From Bradyrhizobium sp. S69 (lineage in GTDB: Bacteria; Pseudomonadota; Alphaproteobacteria; Rhizobiales; Xanthobacteraceae): DNA of 34,230 nucleotides. Shown piece by piece: positions 1 through 7,535 of the stretch. Both the position numbers and the translations under genes were made by a program. The DNA lies in NCBI RefSeq assembly GCF_009766005.1, contig NZ_LMUK01000050.1:1-34230 (forward strand). The letters are read 5' to 3'. The notes under the pieces were generated by a model. The model did no database searches, was not told the DNA's origin, and worked only from the letters and a program-made list of their open reading frames with translations. Numbering within the stretch: position 1 is the first letter of the stretch; each line of letters opens with the position of its first letter.

Positions 1-96
1 ATCGAACTCGGCGTCACTCCGCCATCAACTATATCAGCCCGATCGAGATGGAGCTAAAAGCAGTTTAACCCTGTCCACTTTTTTGGGGGAAGATCA
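1..96 (+). mobile_element. 3' end of an IS3-family insertion sequence
   Basis: The window opens inside an insertion sequence. The last 21 codons of a transposase are followed, after its stop, by a terminal-repeat-like end at about 71-96. Read on the minus strand this end begins TGATCTTCCCCC, runs through an A tract, and continues GTGGACAG; starting TG at the tip is typical of IS3-family ends. The sequence after position 96 is the linker of a dispersed palindromic repeat whose complete copy is at 34092-34230. This places the IS boundary at 95-97 and shows that it inserted into a repeat copy. The left end and any target duplication lie outside the window. Confidence 0.75.
3..68 (+). CDS. IS3-family transposase OrfB, C-terminal fragment (5' truncated by window edge)
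   Basis: Reading frame 3 gives 21 residues before a TAA stop at 66-68. They include the stretch RRHSAINYISPIE, which matches the usual C-terminal end of IS3-family integrase-type transposases (R-x-H-S-A-x-x-Y-x-S-P-x-E). The catalytic DDE core would lie upstream, outside the window. Only the family can be suggested; the IS3 subgroup cannot be decided from this fragment, nor can it be said whether the element is intact. Confidence 0.75.
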   Translation, partial: RTRRHSAINYISPIEMELKAV

Positions 97-168
97 TGGC
101 CGCAAGCACAGAGCTGAACACCATCCTTCGAGACGAGCGCAAGGGCGCGCTCCTCAGGATGACGGTGT
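97..168. repeat. Dispersed palindromic repeat, half copy interrupted by the IS
   Basis: This stretch has the linker GGCCGCAAGCAC, then ACCATCCTTCGAGACGAGCG, and ends CTCCTCAGGATGACGGTG. In inverted orientation it matches the first module and linker of the complete repeat at 34092-34230. The second module is missing because the IS end abuts the linker. No gene is visible between here and the kinase stop codon at 219. Confidence 0.8.
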
Positions 169-218
169 TTATGTGGTGCGCCCGCAGGGACGACGTTAGC
201 GTTGTTTCTCGCTCTCGC

Positions 219-2474
219 CTACGCCGCGATATGCCGTGACGCCGCCAATCCCGCCAGCGCGTCGGCGAGCTTGTCGCGGTCGAGCGGCTTGACCAGGAAG
301 CCGTCCATGCCGGCTTCGAAGCAGGCGTAACGATCCTCCACCAGCGTGTTGGCCGTGAGTGCGAGGATCGGCGTCGGCCGGCCGGCCTGACCGGCCTCGC
401 GGGCGCGGATACGCCTGGTGGCTTCGATGCCGTCGAGCTGCGGCATCTGGATGTCCATCAGGATGAGATCGTAGGGCGTGCCGGCGGATCTCGCCGCGAG
501 CCATGATTCCAGCGCCGCCTCGCCATTGGTGGTGATGACCGCGTGATGGCCAAGCCGCGTCAGCAGCGAACGCATCAACAGCGCGTTGATCTCATTGTCC
601 TCCGCCACCAGCACGGAAAGCCCTCGCGCTGCGGCGGCCGGTGGTGCGGCTGGCTCGGGCATATCGATCGGGGGATCGGCGGCTAGATTCGGCGCGGTCG
701 TTTCCGGCATCGCGGTCAGCCGAACCGCCAACGAGGCCGCCCGCAACGGCTTGACCAGATAGCCGGTGAAGGCCGAGGTCAGCGTGATATCCTGGCGTGC
801 GGCGGGGGTGAACATCAGGATTCGCTGCGTCGCGTGAACGCGCGCAGCTTCGCCGAACGCGGCAGCCTCGGTGGCTCCGAAAGCATGATCGAGCAGCACG
901 GCGTGCCAGGAACGTTCCGGCAGCAGGGCTTCCGCCACCGCGATATCCGACACCATGCAGGTCGCGCCGCCCCAACGCTGCAGCCGCCGGGCGATCAGCG
1001 AGGCTTCGATGGTTTGCGGCGCCACCAGCAGGATGGATTGGCCGGCCAGATCCGGTGCGACGAAGGGTGTTCGGCCGCCGTCGTTGCCCTCGGGCGCGGC
1101 AGCGGCAAGCGGCACCGACACCTCGAAGGTCGAGCCGACACCCAGTTGGCTCTCCAGCGTGATGCGGCCGCCCATACGCTTGACGATGCGTTCGCTGATG
1201 CTGAGCCCCAGTCCGGTGCCGCCATAATTCCTGGCAATGCGCTCATCGGCCTGCTCGAACTCGCGGAAAATACGCAGCCTCGCTTCAGGCGCGATGCCGA
1301 TGCCGGTGTCGCGCACCAGGAAGCTGATTTCGTTGGGCCAGATTCCGGGTTCGACGATCAACGCCACGCCGCCGGTCGAGGTGAACTTGATGGCGTTGCC
1401 GGCGAGATTAAGCAGCACTTGCCGTAGCCGCGCGGCATCGCCGACCACGTGCACCGGCAACCGCTCGTCGACATAGGCCGCGATCTCGAGCTGTCGCGCC
1501 TGCGCCCGCGGCGCCAGTAGTTCGGTGATGTCCTCGATCAAGCCCGTTAGCGAGAACGGACGGTGTTCGAGATCGATCTTGCCGGCTTCGATCTTGGAAT
1601 AATCCAAGAGCTCCTCGATCAGCGACATCAGCGCGTCGCCGGAGGTTTTAACAGCCTTGGCATAGGTCATCTGCTCGGGCGTCAGCGGCGTATCCAGCAG
1701 CAATCCGCTCATGCCGATGATGCCGTTGAGCGGGGTGCGGATTTCATGCGAGGCCATCGCGAGGAAGCGCGATTTGGCGCGGTTGGCCGCGTCCGCATGG
1801 TCGCGGGCTTCGCCGAGCGCGCGTTCGGTTTCGGTGCGGTCGGTGACGTCGCGGCCGACGCTTTGCATCTCCGCCGGCTGGCCGGCGTCGGAGCGAACAA
1901 GGCCCTCGCGCCATGCGATCCATCGCGGTCCCAAGGGACCCGCAATCTTCTGGTCATGAACCCGCGTGCCGTTGGTCTCGATCGCGGCGTCGCCTTGCTC
2001 GAGCACTGTGGGGAGGAAACGGCTGCCGATCAGGATATCGCGCGGACGATCGGCCAGTTCGCAATAGGCGTCGTTGGCGAAGGTGATGCGGCCCTCGGTA
2101 TCGCGCAACACGATCAGGTCGCCTTGCGATTCGAACAGGCTGCGGGCGCGCTCCTCGGCCTCCTTCAATTCCCAATTGCGGTCGACCAGCGTTTCATTAT
2201 GCAATGCGAGTTTGCGGAGTCTGCGGTGCACCCAGCGCAGCCGCATGCTCAAGGCGGCGAGCCCGACGCAGGCGATCGCGAACAGGAAGCTGGCGCCGAG
2301 GGCAAAAGCGTTGGGGTCGTAGCCGGAATGTTCGGACCGGCTTCCTTCGATAAAGCCATAGGCGCCGCCGAAGGCGGCCGAAAACATCGTGAACAGGCGG
2401 ACCGCGCTGACAAGCCACGGGTGGCGCCGCGTGAAGCGGCGGATCCGTACCCTGATCCGGAAACTCTTCCCCAT
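219..2474 (-). CDS. Membrane-anchored hybrid sensor histidine kinase with PAS domain and two receiver domains
   Basis: Predicted signal-transduction kinase of about 751 aa. From the chosen ATG, residues about 17-42 and 57-77 are two hydrophobic segments. A PAS-like domain follows (about 105-215), then HisKA with the phospho-acceptor His243 in SHEIRTPLNG, and HATPase_c with the N box (N360), DTGIGIA (about 389) and GGTGLGL boxes. A first receiver-like domain (about 480-580) lacks the acidic pair, reading LLVAP where DD/ED is expected. The C-terminal receiver is canonical, with AEDNEIN and D674 in LMDIQMP and a conserved KP. This is a typical hybrid phosphorelay layout; the signal and the partner regulator are unknown. 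An upstream in-frame start at 2594 would add 40 Arg-rich residues. I prefer 2474 because the membrane region begins just after it and AGGA and AAGGGG stretches precede it. No partner regulator gene adjoins it. Confidence 0.9.
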   Translation of the reverse strand: MGKSFRIRVRIRRFTRRHPWLVSAVRLFTMFSAAFGGAYGFIEGSRSEHSGYDPNAFALGASFLFAIACVGLAALSMRLRWVHRRLRKLALHNETLVDRNWELKEAEERARSLFESQGDLIVLRDTEGRITFANDAYCELADRPRDILIGSRFLPTVLEQGDAAIETNGTRVHDQKIAGPLGPRWIAWREGLVRSDAGQPAEMQSVGRDVTDRTETERALGEARDHADAANRAKSRFLAMASHEIRTPLNGIIGMSGLLLDTPLTPEQMTYAKAVKTSGDALMSLIEELLDYSKIEAGKIDLEHRPFSLTGLIEDITELLAPRAQARQLEIAAYVDERLPVHVVGDAARLRQVLLNLAGNAIKFTSTGGVALIVEPGIWPNEISFLVRDTGIGIAPEARLRIFREFEQADERIARNYGGTGLGLSISERIVKRMGGRITLESQLGVGSTFEVSVPLAAAAPEGNDGGRTPFVAPDLAGQSILLVAPQTIEASLIARRLQRWGGATCMVSDIAVAEALLPERSWHAVLLDHAFGATEAAAFGEAARVHATQRILMFTPAARQDITLTSAFTGYLVKPLRAASLAVRLTAMPETTAPNLAADPPIDMPEPAAPPAAAARGLSVLVAEDNEINALLMRSLLTRLGHHAVITTNGEAALESWLAARSAGTPYDLILMDIQMPQLDGIEATRRIRAREAGQAGRPTPILALTANTLVEDRYACFEAGMDGFLVKPLDRDKLADALAGLAASRHIAA

Positions 2475-2666
2475 CCCCTTGATATCCTGTGCTGGCGTCC
2501 GGCGTCGCCGCGATCGCTTGGCGCGGCCGACGTCTGAAACCACGGCTAGCGGATGTCGCGTAGCGAAGCCGACGATGGGGCGGCGACCTTGCAAAGTGCT
2601 TGAAGGCAGGCGTCCTCACGCGGCGCGATGAGAACATGGCTAATGAAGTGTTAATGCAGGTTTGAA

Positions 2667-3134
2667 CTACAGCGACGCTGCGGCCAGATGAGGGTGTCCG
2701 CCGCTGGCGCCGACGATCAGGGCGGCTGCCTCGCGGTCGGTGAAGGTCCGCGACTTGACGAAAACCCGGTAATCGGCCGGACCGTCATGCGAGAGATAGA
2801 TCACGGGCGCGGTTGCCGAGGGTGTGCCGGAGATCGCCACGAACTGGGTCGCCGCGTTCATGTCGCAGCCGTTGTCCTCTTCGCTGTCGACGTCATCGAC
2901 CACGGCGAAATCGGCCGCCTCGGCGCTGTCGGCGATCTGGACCCGCACGGTGGCTGCGGCCGGATCGTCGGTGAAGCTGACGTGAAGGTCGGCATGCCAG
3001 GGCATCGAAGCGATCTGTAGCGACTGGTCGCCGACGGCGATGCAGGGCCGCGGACCCGGCACCAGCTCGATGCGGGCGAGGATGGCTGCCACCATCAATG
3101 GAACAACCGAGACCAGGATCTTGAAACGCAACAT
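2667..3134 (-). CDS. Small membrane-anchored or exported protein of unknown function
   Basis: About 155 aa, family not recognised. The first about 20 residues (MLRFKI then a hydrophobic run VVPLMVAAILARI) look like a signal anchor or signal peptide. The rest is acidic and probably periplasmic, with Cys residues near positions 31 and 88 of the reading from this ATG and an acidic run DDVDSEEDN in the middle. The C-terminal part (about 120-145) is rich in Arg, Ala and Thr around a YRVFVKSRTFTDREAAALI stretch. An in-frame start 12 codons upstream at 3170 is possible but would put charged residues before the hydrophobic segment. It lies upstream of the hybrid kinase on the same strand with a gap of about 190 nt, so co-transcription is possible but not shown. 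Function cannot be assigned. Confidence 0.65.
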   Translation of the reverse strand: MLRFKILVSVVPLMVAAILARIELVPGPRPCIAVGDQSLQIASMPWHADLHVSFTDDPAAATVRVQIADSAEAADFAVVDDVDSEEDNGCDMNAATQFVAISGTPSATAPVIYLSHDGPADYRVFVKSRTFTDREAAALIVGASGGHPHLAAASL

Positions 3135-3224
3135 GATGGGCCACTCACTCGACCAGCGCCCGCAATACACAGGGCCTTATGGTTTGCAGAGTGTAAACAA
3201 AACTCGTTACCGATGAGTTGATGG

Positions 3225-3270
3225 AGCAAAGCGTTTTCGCGCGTGAAGAAAACGCGTCAAGAGAAAGAGC
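3225..3270. repeat. Dispersed repeat with GCGTTTTC/GAAAACGC arms, copy 1
   Basis: GCGTTTTC (3231-3238) and GAAAACGC (3248-3255) form inverted arms around GCGCGTGA, followed by GTCAAGAGAAAGAGC. The same arms and flank occur at 14618-14675 with a longer centre. It sits in the gap between the ComM-type gene and the small membrane protein gene. Confidence 0.7.
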
Positions 3271-3292
3271 GCACACTGAATCAGGTGTGGTA

Positions 3293-4831
3293 TCAGGCGG
3301 CGCTTCGCATATCCTCGGCGAGCGCGCGGTAGGACAAGGCTTCCGCCAGATGCAGCCGGCCGATCTTGTCCGCGCCATCGAGGTCCGCCAGCGTGCGGGC
3401 GACGCGCAGCACGCGATGATAGCCGCGTGCCGACAGCCGCATGGTCTCGGCGGCGTCGCGCAACAATTTTGTTCCCTGCGGATCGAGCTTGGCGATCTCT
3501 TCCAGCAACGCGGACGGCGCCTCGGCGTTGGTGCGGACATGTTTGAGACCCGCGGCTTTGTAACGCGCAAGCTGGATGTCGCGCGCCGCGGCGACTCTCG
3601 CGGCGACTTCGGCCGAGCCCTCCGCCGCCGGTGGCAGGATCAGATCGCTCGCGCTCACTGCCGGCACTTCGATGCGCAGATCGATGCGGTCCATCAGCGG
3701 GCCGGAGATGCGCGATTGGTAATCGCCGGTGCAGCGCTCGATCCGTCCGCGCTTGCAGGCATAACCGGGCTCGAAGGCATGGCCGCAGCGGCAGGGGTTC
3801 ATCGCCGCGACCAGCATGAAGCGCGCCGGATAGGTCACGCGATGATTGGCGCGCGACACCGAGACCTCGCCGTTCTCCAGCGGCTGGCGCAGCGAATCCA
3901 GCACGCGCGGATCGAATTCCGGCAATTCGTCGAGAAACAGCACGCCCTGATGCGCCAGCGAAATCTCGCCGGGCTTGGCGCGGATGCCGCCGCCGGTCAG
4001 CGCCGCCATGCCGGCCGAATGATGCGGCGATCGAAACGGCCGCTTGGCGGTCAGCGCGCCGTCGCGAATCTCGCCCGCGACGGAGGCGATCATCGACACT
4101 TCGAGCAATTCCGACGGCGACAGCGGCGGCAGGATCGAGGGCAGCCGCGCCGCGAGCATCGACTTGCCGGCGCCCGGCGAGCCGATCATCAAGAGATGAT
4201 GCCCGCCGGCCGCCGCGATCTCCAGCGCCCGCTTGGCGCTTTCCTGGCCCTTGATGTCGCGCAGGTCCAGCAATTCGGCCTCGCGTTCGCGGACCCGCGG
4301 CTGCGGGCGCGACAGCACCTGCGTGCCTTTGAAATGGTTGGCGATCTGGATCAGCGAGCTCGCGGCGATGATCTGGATATCCGGGCTTGCCCAGGCCGCC
4401 TCCGCGCCGCAGGCCGCCGGACAGATCAGGCCCTCGTCGCGCGAATTGGCGCCGATCGCCGCCGGCAATGCGCCCGCCACCGGCGCAATCGATCCATCGA
4501 GGCCCAATTCGCCGAGTACCGTAAAGCCGTTGAGCGCATCCGGAGGGATAGCACCGATCGCGGCCATCAGGCCGAGCGCGATCGGCAGATCGTAATGGCT
4601 GCCTTCCTTGGGCAGATCGGCCGGCGCGAGGTTGACCGTGATTCGGCGTGCGGGCAGCGCCAGCCCCGAGGCGATCAACGCCGAGCGCACCCGCTCGCGG
4701 GCTTCGGAGACGGCCTTGTCCGGCAGTCCGACAATGGCAAACGCGGGCAGTCCAGGTGCGACCTGCACCTGCACGTCAACGGCGCGGGCCTCGATGCCCT
4801 CAAACGCCACGGTGGAAACCCGCTGGACCAT
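3293..4831 (-). CDS. comM: YifB/ComM-family Mg-chelatase-like AAA+ ATPase
   Basis: About 512 aa, the usual family length. The N-terminal part (about 1-190) is the ChlI/ComM subdomain with a Lon-protease-like fold, beginning MVQRVSTVAFEGIEA as is typical of the family. The AAA+ core has Walker A GSPGAGKS (217-224) and Walker B VLFLDE (297-302). A four-cysteine cluster follows (C347, C349, C359, C367), then the Mg_chelatase_C region. ComM is known in some bacteria as a hexameric helicase assisting branch migration during natural transformation; its role in this organism is inferred only by homology. The start was set at the ATG at 4831 because conservation begins there and GGGG lies about 7 nt upstream; an ATG 11 codons further up is less likely. 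Its neighbours give no clear operon partner. Confidence 0.93.
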   Translation of the reverse strand: MVQRVSTVAFEGIEARAVDVQVQVAPGLPAFAIVGLPDKAVSEARERVRSALIASGLALPARRITVNLAPADLPKEGSHYDLPIALGLMAAIGAIPPDALNGFTVLGELGLDGSIAPVAGALPAAIGANSRDEGLICPAACGAEAAWASPDIQIIAASSLIQIANHFKGTQVLSRPQPRVREREAELLDLRDIKGQESAKRALEIAAAGGHHLLMIGSPGAGKSMLAARLPSILPPLSPSELLEVSMIASVAGEIRDGALTAKRPFRSPHHSAGMAALTGGGIRAKPGEISLAHQGVLFLDELPEFDPRVLDSLRQPLENGEVSVSRANHRVTYPARFMLVAAMNPCRCGHAFEPGYACKRGRIERCTGDYQSRISGPLMDRIDLRIEVPAVSASDLILPPAAEGSAEVAARVAAARDIQLARYKAAGLKHVRTNAEAPSALLEEIAKLDPQGTKLLRDAAETMRLSARGYHRVLRVARTLADLDGADKIGRLHLAEALSYRALAEDMRSAA

Positions 4832-4956
4832 GCTGCCCCAAGTTGCTCGTCTTGCCTCAATCAAGGGTAGCGGAAAGCGCGAAAAGGCGCAAGAACATTA
4901 CGGGAACACGCGGCGCGATGGCGTGGACGACAAATAATGGACGGCAAATGGAAGCG

Positions 4957-4986
4957 TCCGGGGGCAGCCTAACGGCCACCCCCGGA
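4957..4986 (-). terminator. GC-rich hairpin downstream of the metallo-hydrolase gene
   Basis: TCCGGGGG (4957-4964) pairs with CCCCCGGA (4979-4986) around a 14-nt centre that can itself pair through GGCC/GGCT. It starts about 13 nt beyond the stop codon of the minus-strand hydrolase gene. There is no T run after it, so if it terminates it is a weak or factor-dependent terminator. Confidence 0.5.
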
Positions 4987-4998
4987 TCTTGCCTGCTC

Positions 4999-5982
4999 TC
5001 AGAGCAGCATCTTCATCGGCTCGGGATAATAATGGAATCCGTCGCCGGCCTTGGCCACATGGCCGTAACCCGGCCAGGCGAAGTGATAGGACATCACGGG
5101 GGTCTTGTTGGCCGCGAGCATGGTCAGCATCTTGACGCGCGACTGGGCTGCCTGCTTCGGATCGGTGTCGTAGGAAAATTCCATCAGCGGCTTTTCGAGC
5201 AGCAGCACCGCGTGATGGGTGAGATCGCCGAGGAAGGCAAAGGATTTGTCGCCCGACGTCACTATGAACATGTGGTGGCCCACGGTATGGCCGGGCGCCG
5301 CCATCGCCTGGATTCCGGGCAGGAATTCCTGGCCGTCCTTGAAGAACACCAGCCGGTCGCGCACCGGCAGCAGGTTCTTGCGGGCGTGAACCACGAAGTC
5401 TTTCAGCGGGCCGCCCAGCTTGCCCTCATCGGTCCAGAAGTCGAAATCGCTTTGCGCGATATAGTACTGCGCATTCGGGAACAGCACCTTGCCGCTGGCG
5501 TCGACGATGCCGCCGATATGGTCGATATGGGCGTGCGACAGCACCACCGCATCGATGTCTTCCGGCTTGATGCCGGCCTCCGCCATGCTCTTCTGCGAGC
5601 GGCCGGTGGTCGGCCCGAACAATTGCGACGTGCCCATCCCGGTGTCGAACAGCACGAGCTTGTCGCCGGTATTGACGATCGGTGAGTTCTGCTCGAGCAC
5701 GACATTGTCGGGCGACAGGAAATTGTCGCTCAGCATCTTGCGGACTTCTTCATCCGGGATGCCGACAAACGTGCCCTTCGGAGGGCCGAGCGGCAACGGC
5801 CCGTCGGACACCACCGTCACTTCGGCGGTACCGAGATTGAAACGATGGAAATAGGGCGACTGGGTGCCAAGTTTCGGAGCCTTCGCCAACGCGGTGCTTC
5901 CGAGCATCGTTGTGGCACCAAGGCCGGTTGCCAGACCGGCGCCGAGGGCAAGCAGGGACCGTCGCGAAACATCGTGTGTCAT
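4999..5982 (-). CDS. Exported metallo-beta-lactamase-fold hydrolase with Tat-type signal
   Basis: 327 aa. The N-terminus has SRRSLLALGAG followed by a hydrophobic run and ALA at about 31-33, consistent with twin-arginine export to the periplasm. The catalytic domain carries the zinc-binding motif H150-A-H152-I-D154-H155, followed by H232 (PGHTVGHH), D253 (LGDLTHH) and H300, which are the expected ligands of an MBL-fold dinuclear hydrolase. The sequence resembles the lactonase/glyoxalase-II-like group of MBL proteins, but the substrate cannot be read from sequence. A strong ribosome binding site (GGAGGAAG, 5 nt from the ATG) supports the start. It is transcribed alone, with a hairpin after its stop. 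A quorum-quenching lactonase role is only one possibility. Confidence 0.88.
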   Translation of the reverse strand: MTHDVSRRSLLALGAGLATGLGATTMLGSTALAKAPKLGTQSPYFHRFNLGTAEVTVVSDGPLPLGPPKGTFVGIPDEEVRKMLSDNFLSPDNVVLEQNSPIVNTGDKLVLFDTGMGTSQLFGPTTGRSQKSMAEAGIKPEDIDAVVLSHAHIDHIGGIVDASGKVLFPNAQYYIAQSDFDFWTDEGKLGGPLKDFVVHARKNLLPVRDRLVFFKDGQEFLPGIQAMAAPGHTVGHHMFIVTSGDKSFAFLGDLTHHAVLLLEKPLMEFSYDTDPKQAAQSRVKMLTMLAANKTPVMSYHFAWPGYGHVAKAGDGFHYYPEPMKMLL

Positions 5983-6328
5983 GCGTCTTCCTCCACTGTT
6001 TTGTAAATTTTTGCGTTTTTTTGCGCCCGACGGATTTGGGCACTGGATCGGCGGGCACGCTCAGGCTGCGCCCGCTTTCAAGCGCTGACAAGAAGATTCA
6101 GGCGATCGCGGAGGCGGCAGTAGGCCGCACGATCGAACAAAGAAGATTATTTTCCGCGGCGTTTAGTCTCGCCGGATCTCCCGGCCCTCGGCCGAAGCCG
6201 GCACGGTAAAAGGAAATCAAAGACAACCGCTAGATTGCGACGGGTTCCGCTAGGGGTATTCCAACGATCCTGCTGTAGACCGGATGCGGTGGCTGATGCG
6301 CCATTTTCGAGCGGGACAAGGGATCGAC
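5983..6328. other. Intergenic region between divergent hydrolase and PilZ genes
   Basis: About 346 nt separate the divergent starts. It contains T-rich tracts (6000-6022) near the hydrolase start, which on the minus strand give an A-rich leader, and the imperfect palindrome CTCGGCCGAAGCCGG at about 6186-6200. I see no convincing ORF, RNA gene or consensus promoter. Both promoters must lie here. Confidence 0.5.
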
Positions 6329-6574
6329 ATGCTGGTGAATCGACGTACAAGCGAACGTCAGGAATGCAGGAGAGCTGCCAAAATCCAGTTCGGGACCAGT
6401 TCATTGCCGCGCGATTGCACCATCACGGACGTATCGAGAGGCGGCCTGAAGGTGGTCGCGGAATATCCCGAAATTCCTTCCATCTTCACCATCACGTTGT
6501 CGACGGGAGAACTGCGTCAATGCCGGCTGGCATGGCGGATCGGTTGCGAGTTCGGCGCCGAATTCATCGACTAG
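6329..6574 (+). CDS. Small single-domain PilZ protein
   Basis: 81 aa, essentially one PilZ domain. Near the N-terminus, RRTSERQECRR supplies the arginine cluster equivalent to RxxxR, and DVSRGG matches the (D/N)xSxxG motif. Together these are the c-di-GMP-binding signature of the family. Later strands (FTITLS, CRLAWRIGCEFGAEF) fit a PilZ beta barrel. The protein has no other domain, so it would act as an adaptor on a partner. The start at 6329 is chosen because AAGGGA lies just upstream and the domain starts straight after; upstream ATGs at 6284 and 6299 would add unconserved residues. It lies next to Tad pilus genes, a plausible but unproven connection with surface attachment. Binding of c-di-GMP is predicted, not shown. 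Confidence 0.8.
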   Translation: MLVNRRTSERQECRRAAKIQFGTSSLPRDCTITDVSRGGLKVVAEYPEIPSIFTITLSTGELRQCRLAWRIGCEFGAEFID

Positions 6575-6697
6575 AACCCTTGCGTCCGATTGGCCCGGCT
6601 GGTCCGTGATCGTGGCCGAAGCGCCCGGTTCCGCTTAACCGGAAGTTAGGGTTACTGTGAGCATTTCGAGCCTGTCGCTGACCACAGGCCCAAGTAA

Positions 6698-7519
6698 ATG
6701 CGTCGACAGTTGCTTGAACAATATCGCTTCGCGAAACTCTTTGGGCCCACCGCGCTGTCTGCGATCCTGGTGTTCGGGCTTTGCAGCTGCCAGACGGCGG
6801 GCATGTCGGACTCGGATGTCACGGGGTCGCTGGGCGACAAACCCGCGGCAAGTGCTGCCGACGCCCGGCATGAGCGCGAGGCCTACGGCGATCGCTTTCG
6901 CGCCAATCCAAAGGACGCCGAAGCTGCATTGCAATACGGCAAGGCGCTGAGGGCCGGCGGACAGCGGGCCCAGGCGGTCGCCGTGCTGCAAGAGGCGACG
7001 ATGGCCAACCCCAGTAACAGGGCGCTGCTCGCCGGTTACGGCCGGGCGCTGGCGGACAATGGCGATTTCCAGGAAGCGTTCGACGTCCTCAGCCGCGCCC
7101 ATTCCCCGGATAATCCCGATTGGCGCATCCTGTCGGCTCAGGGCACGGCACTCGATCAACTCGGCCGCTATGACGAAGCCCGTCAGTATTACGCCAGCGC
7201 GCTGAAAATCGCGCCCGACGAACCGTCGGTGCTGTCCAACCTCGGTCTTTCCTACGTTCTTTCCAAAGACCTGCCCAAGGCCGAGGAGACCTTGCGCCGC
7301 GCCAACAGCCACGCCGACGCGGATCCGCGCGTGCGGCAGAACCTGGCGCTGGTGGTCGGCCTGCAGGGCCGCCTTGCCGAAGCCGACACCATCCTGAAAG
7401 CCGGTCGGCCGCCCGAGGAGGCGGCAGCCAATAGTGCTTATCTGAGGCGATTGCTGTCGCGGAAGCAGAATGCGCGTGGTGACGCCGATAAGGTGGCGAC
7501 CGCCGGGCACGCTGACTGA
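6698..7519 (+). CDS. TadD-like tetratricopeptide-repeat lipoprotein
   Basis: 273 aa. The N-terminus has a signal sequence ending in a lipobox-like LCSC, with lipidation predicted at Cys31. From about residue 60 to 235 helical pairs repeat with the TPR pattern; the repeat LSNLGLSYVLSKDLPKAEET is a good example. TadD lipoproteins support Tad pilus secretion, possibly helping localisation of the secretin; that role is from family knowledge. The gene converges with cpaE, with only 16 nt between the stop codons, so it is transcribed separately from the cpa operon but sits beside it. A TadD assignment is likely from context, while the TPR lipoprotein call is firm. Symbol not given because TPR proteins are hard to tell apart by sequence alone. 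Confidence 0.85.
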   Translation: MRRQLLEQYRFAKLFGPTALSAILVFGLCSCQTAGMSDSDVTGSLGDKPAASAADARHEREAYGDRFRANPKDAEAALQYGKALRAGGQRAQAVAVLQEATMANPSNRALLAGYGRALADNGDFQEAFDVLSRAHSPDNPDWRILSAQGTALDQLGRYDEARQYYASALKIAPDEPSVLSNLGLSYVLSKDLPKAEETLRRANSHADADPRVRQNLALVVGLQGRLAEADTILKAGRPPEEAAANSAYLRRLLSRKQNARGDADKVATAGHAD

Positions 7520-7535
7520 GCCTTGCGGCAGGCGC

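Noticed and set aside
1563..2537. Plus-strand frame of 324 codons over the kinase gene
   Set aside because: Opposite-strand shadow of the PAS/HisKA coding region; no recognisable protein features.
3218..4870. Plus-strand open frame of 550 codons over comM
   Set aside because: Shadow of the comM-type gene; Arg/Ala/Gln-rich translation, no domain.
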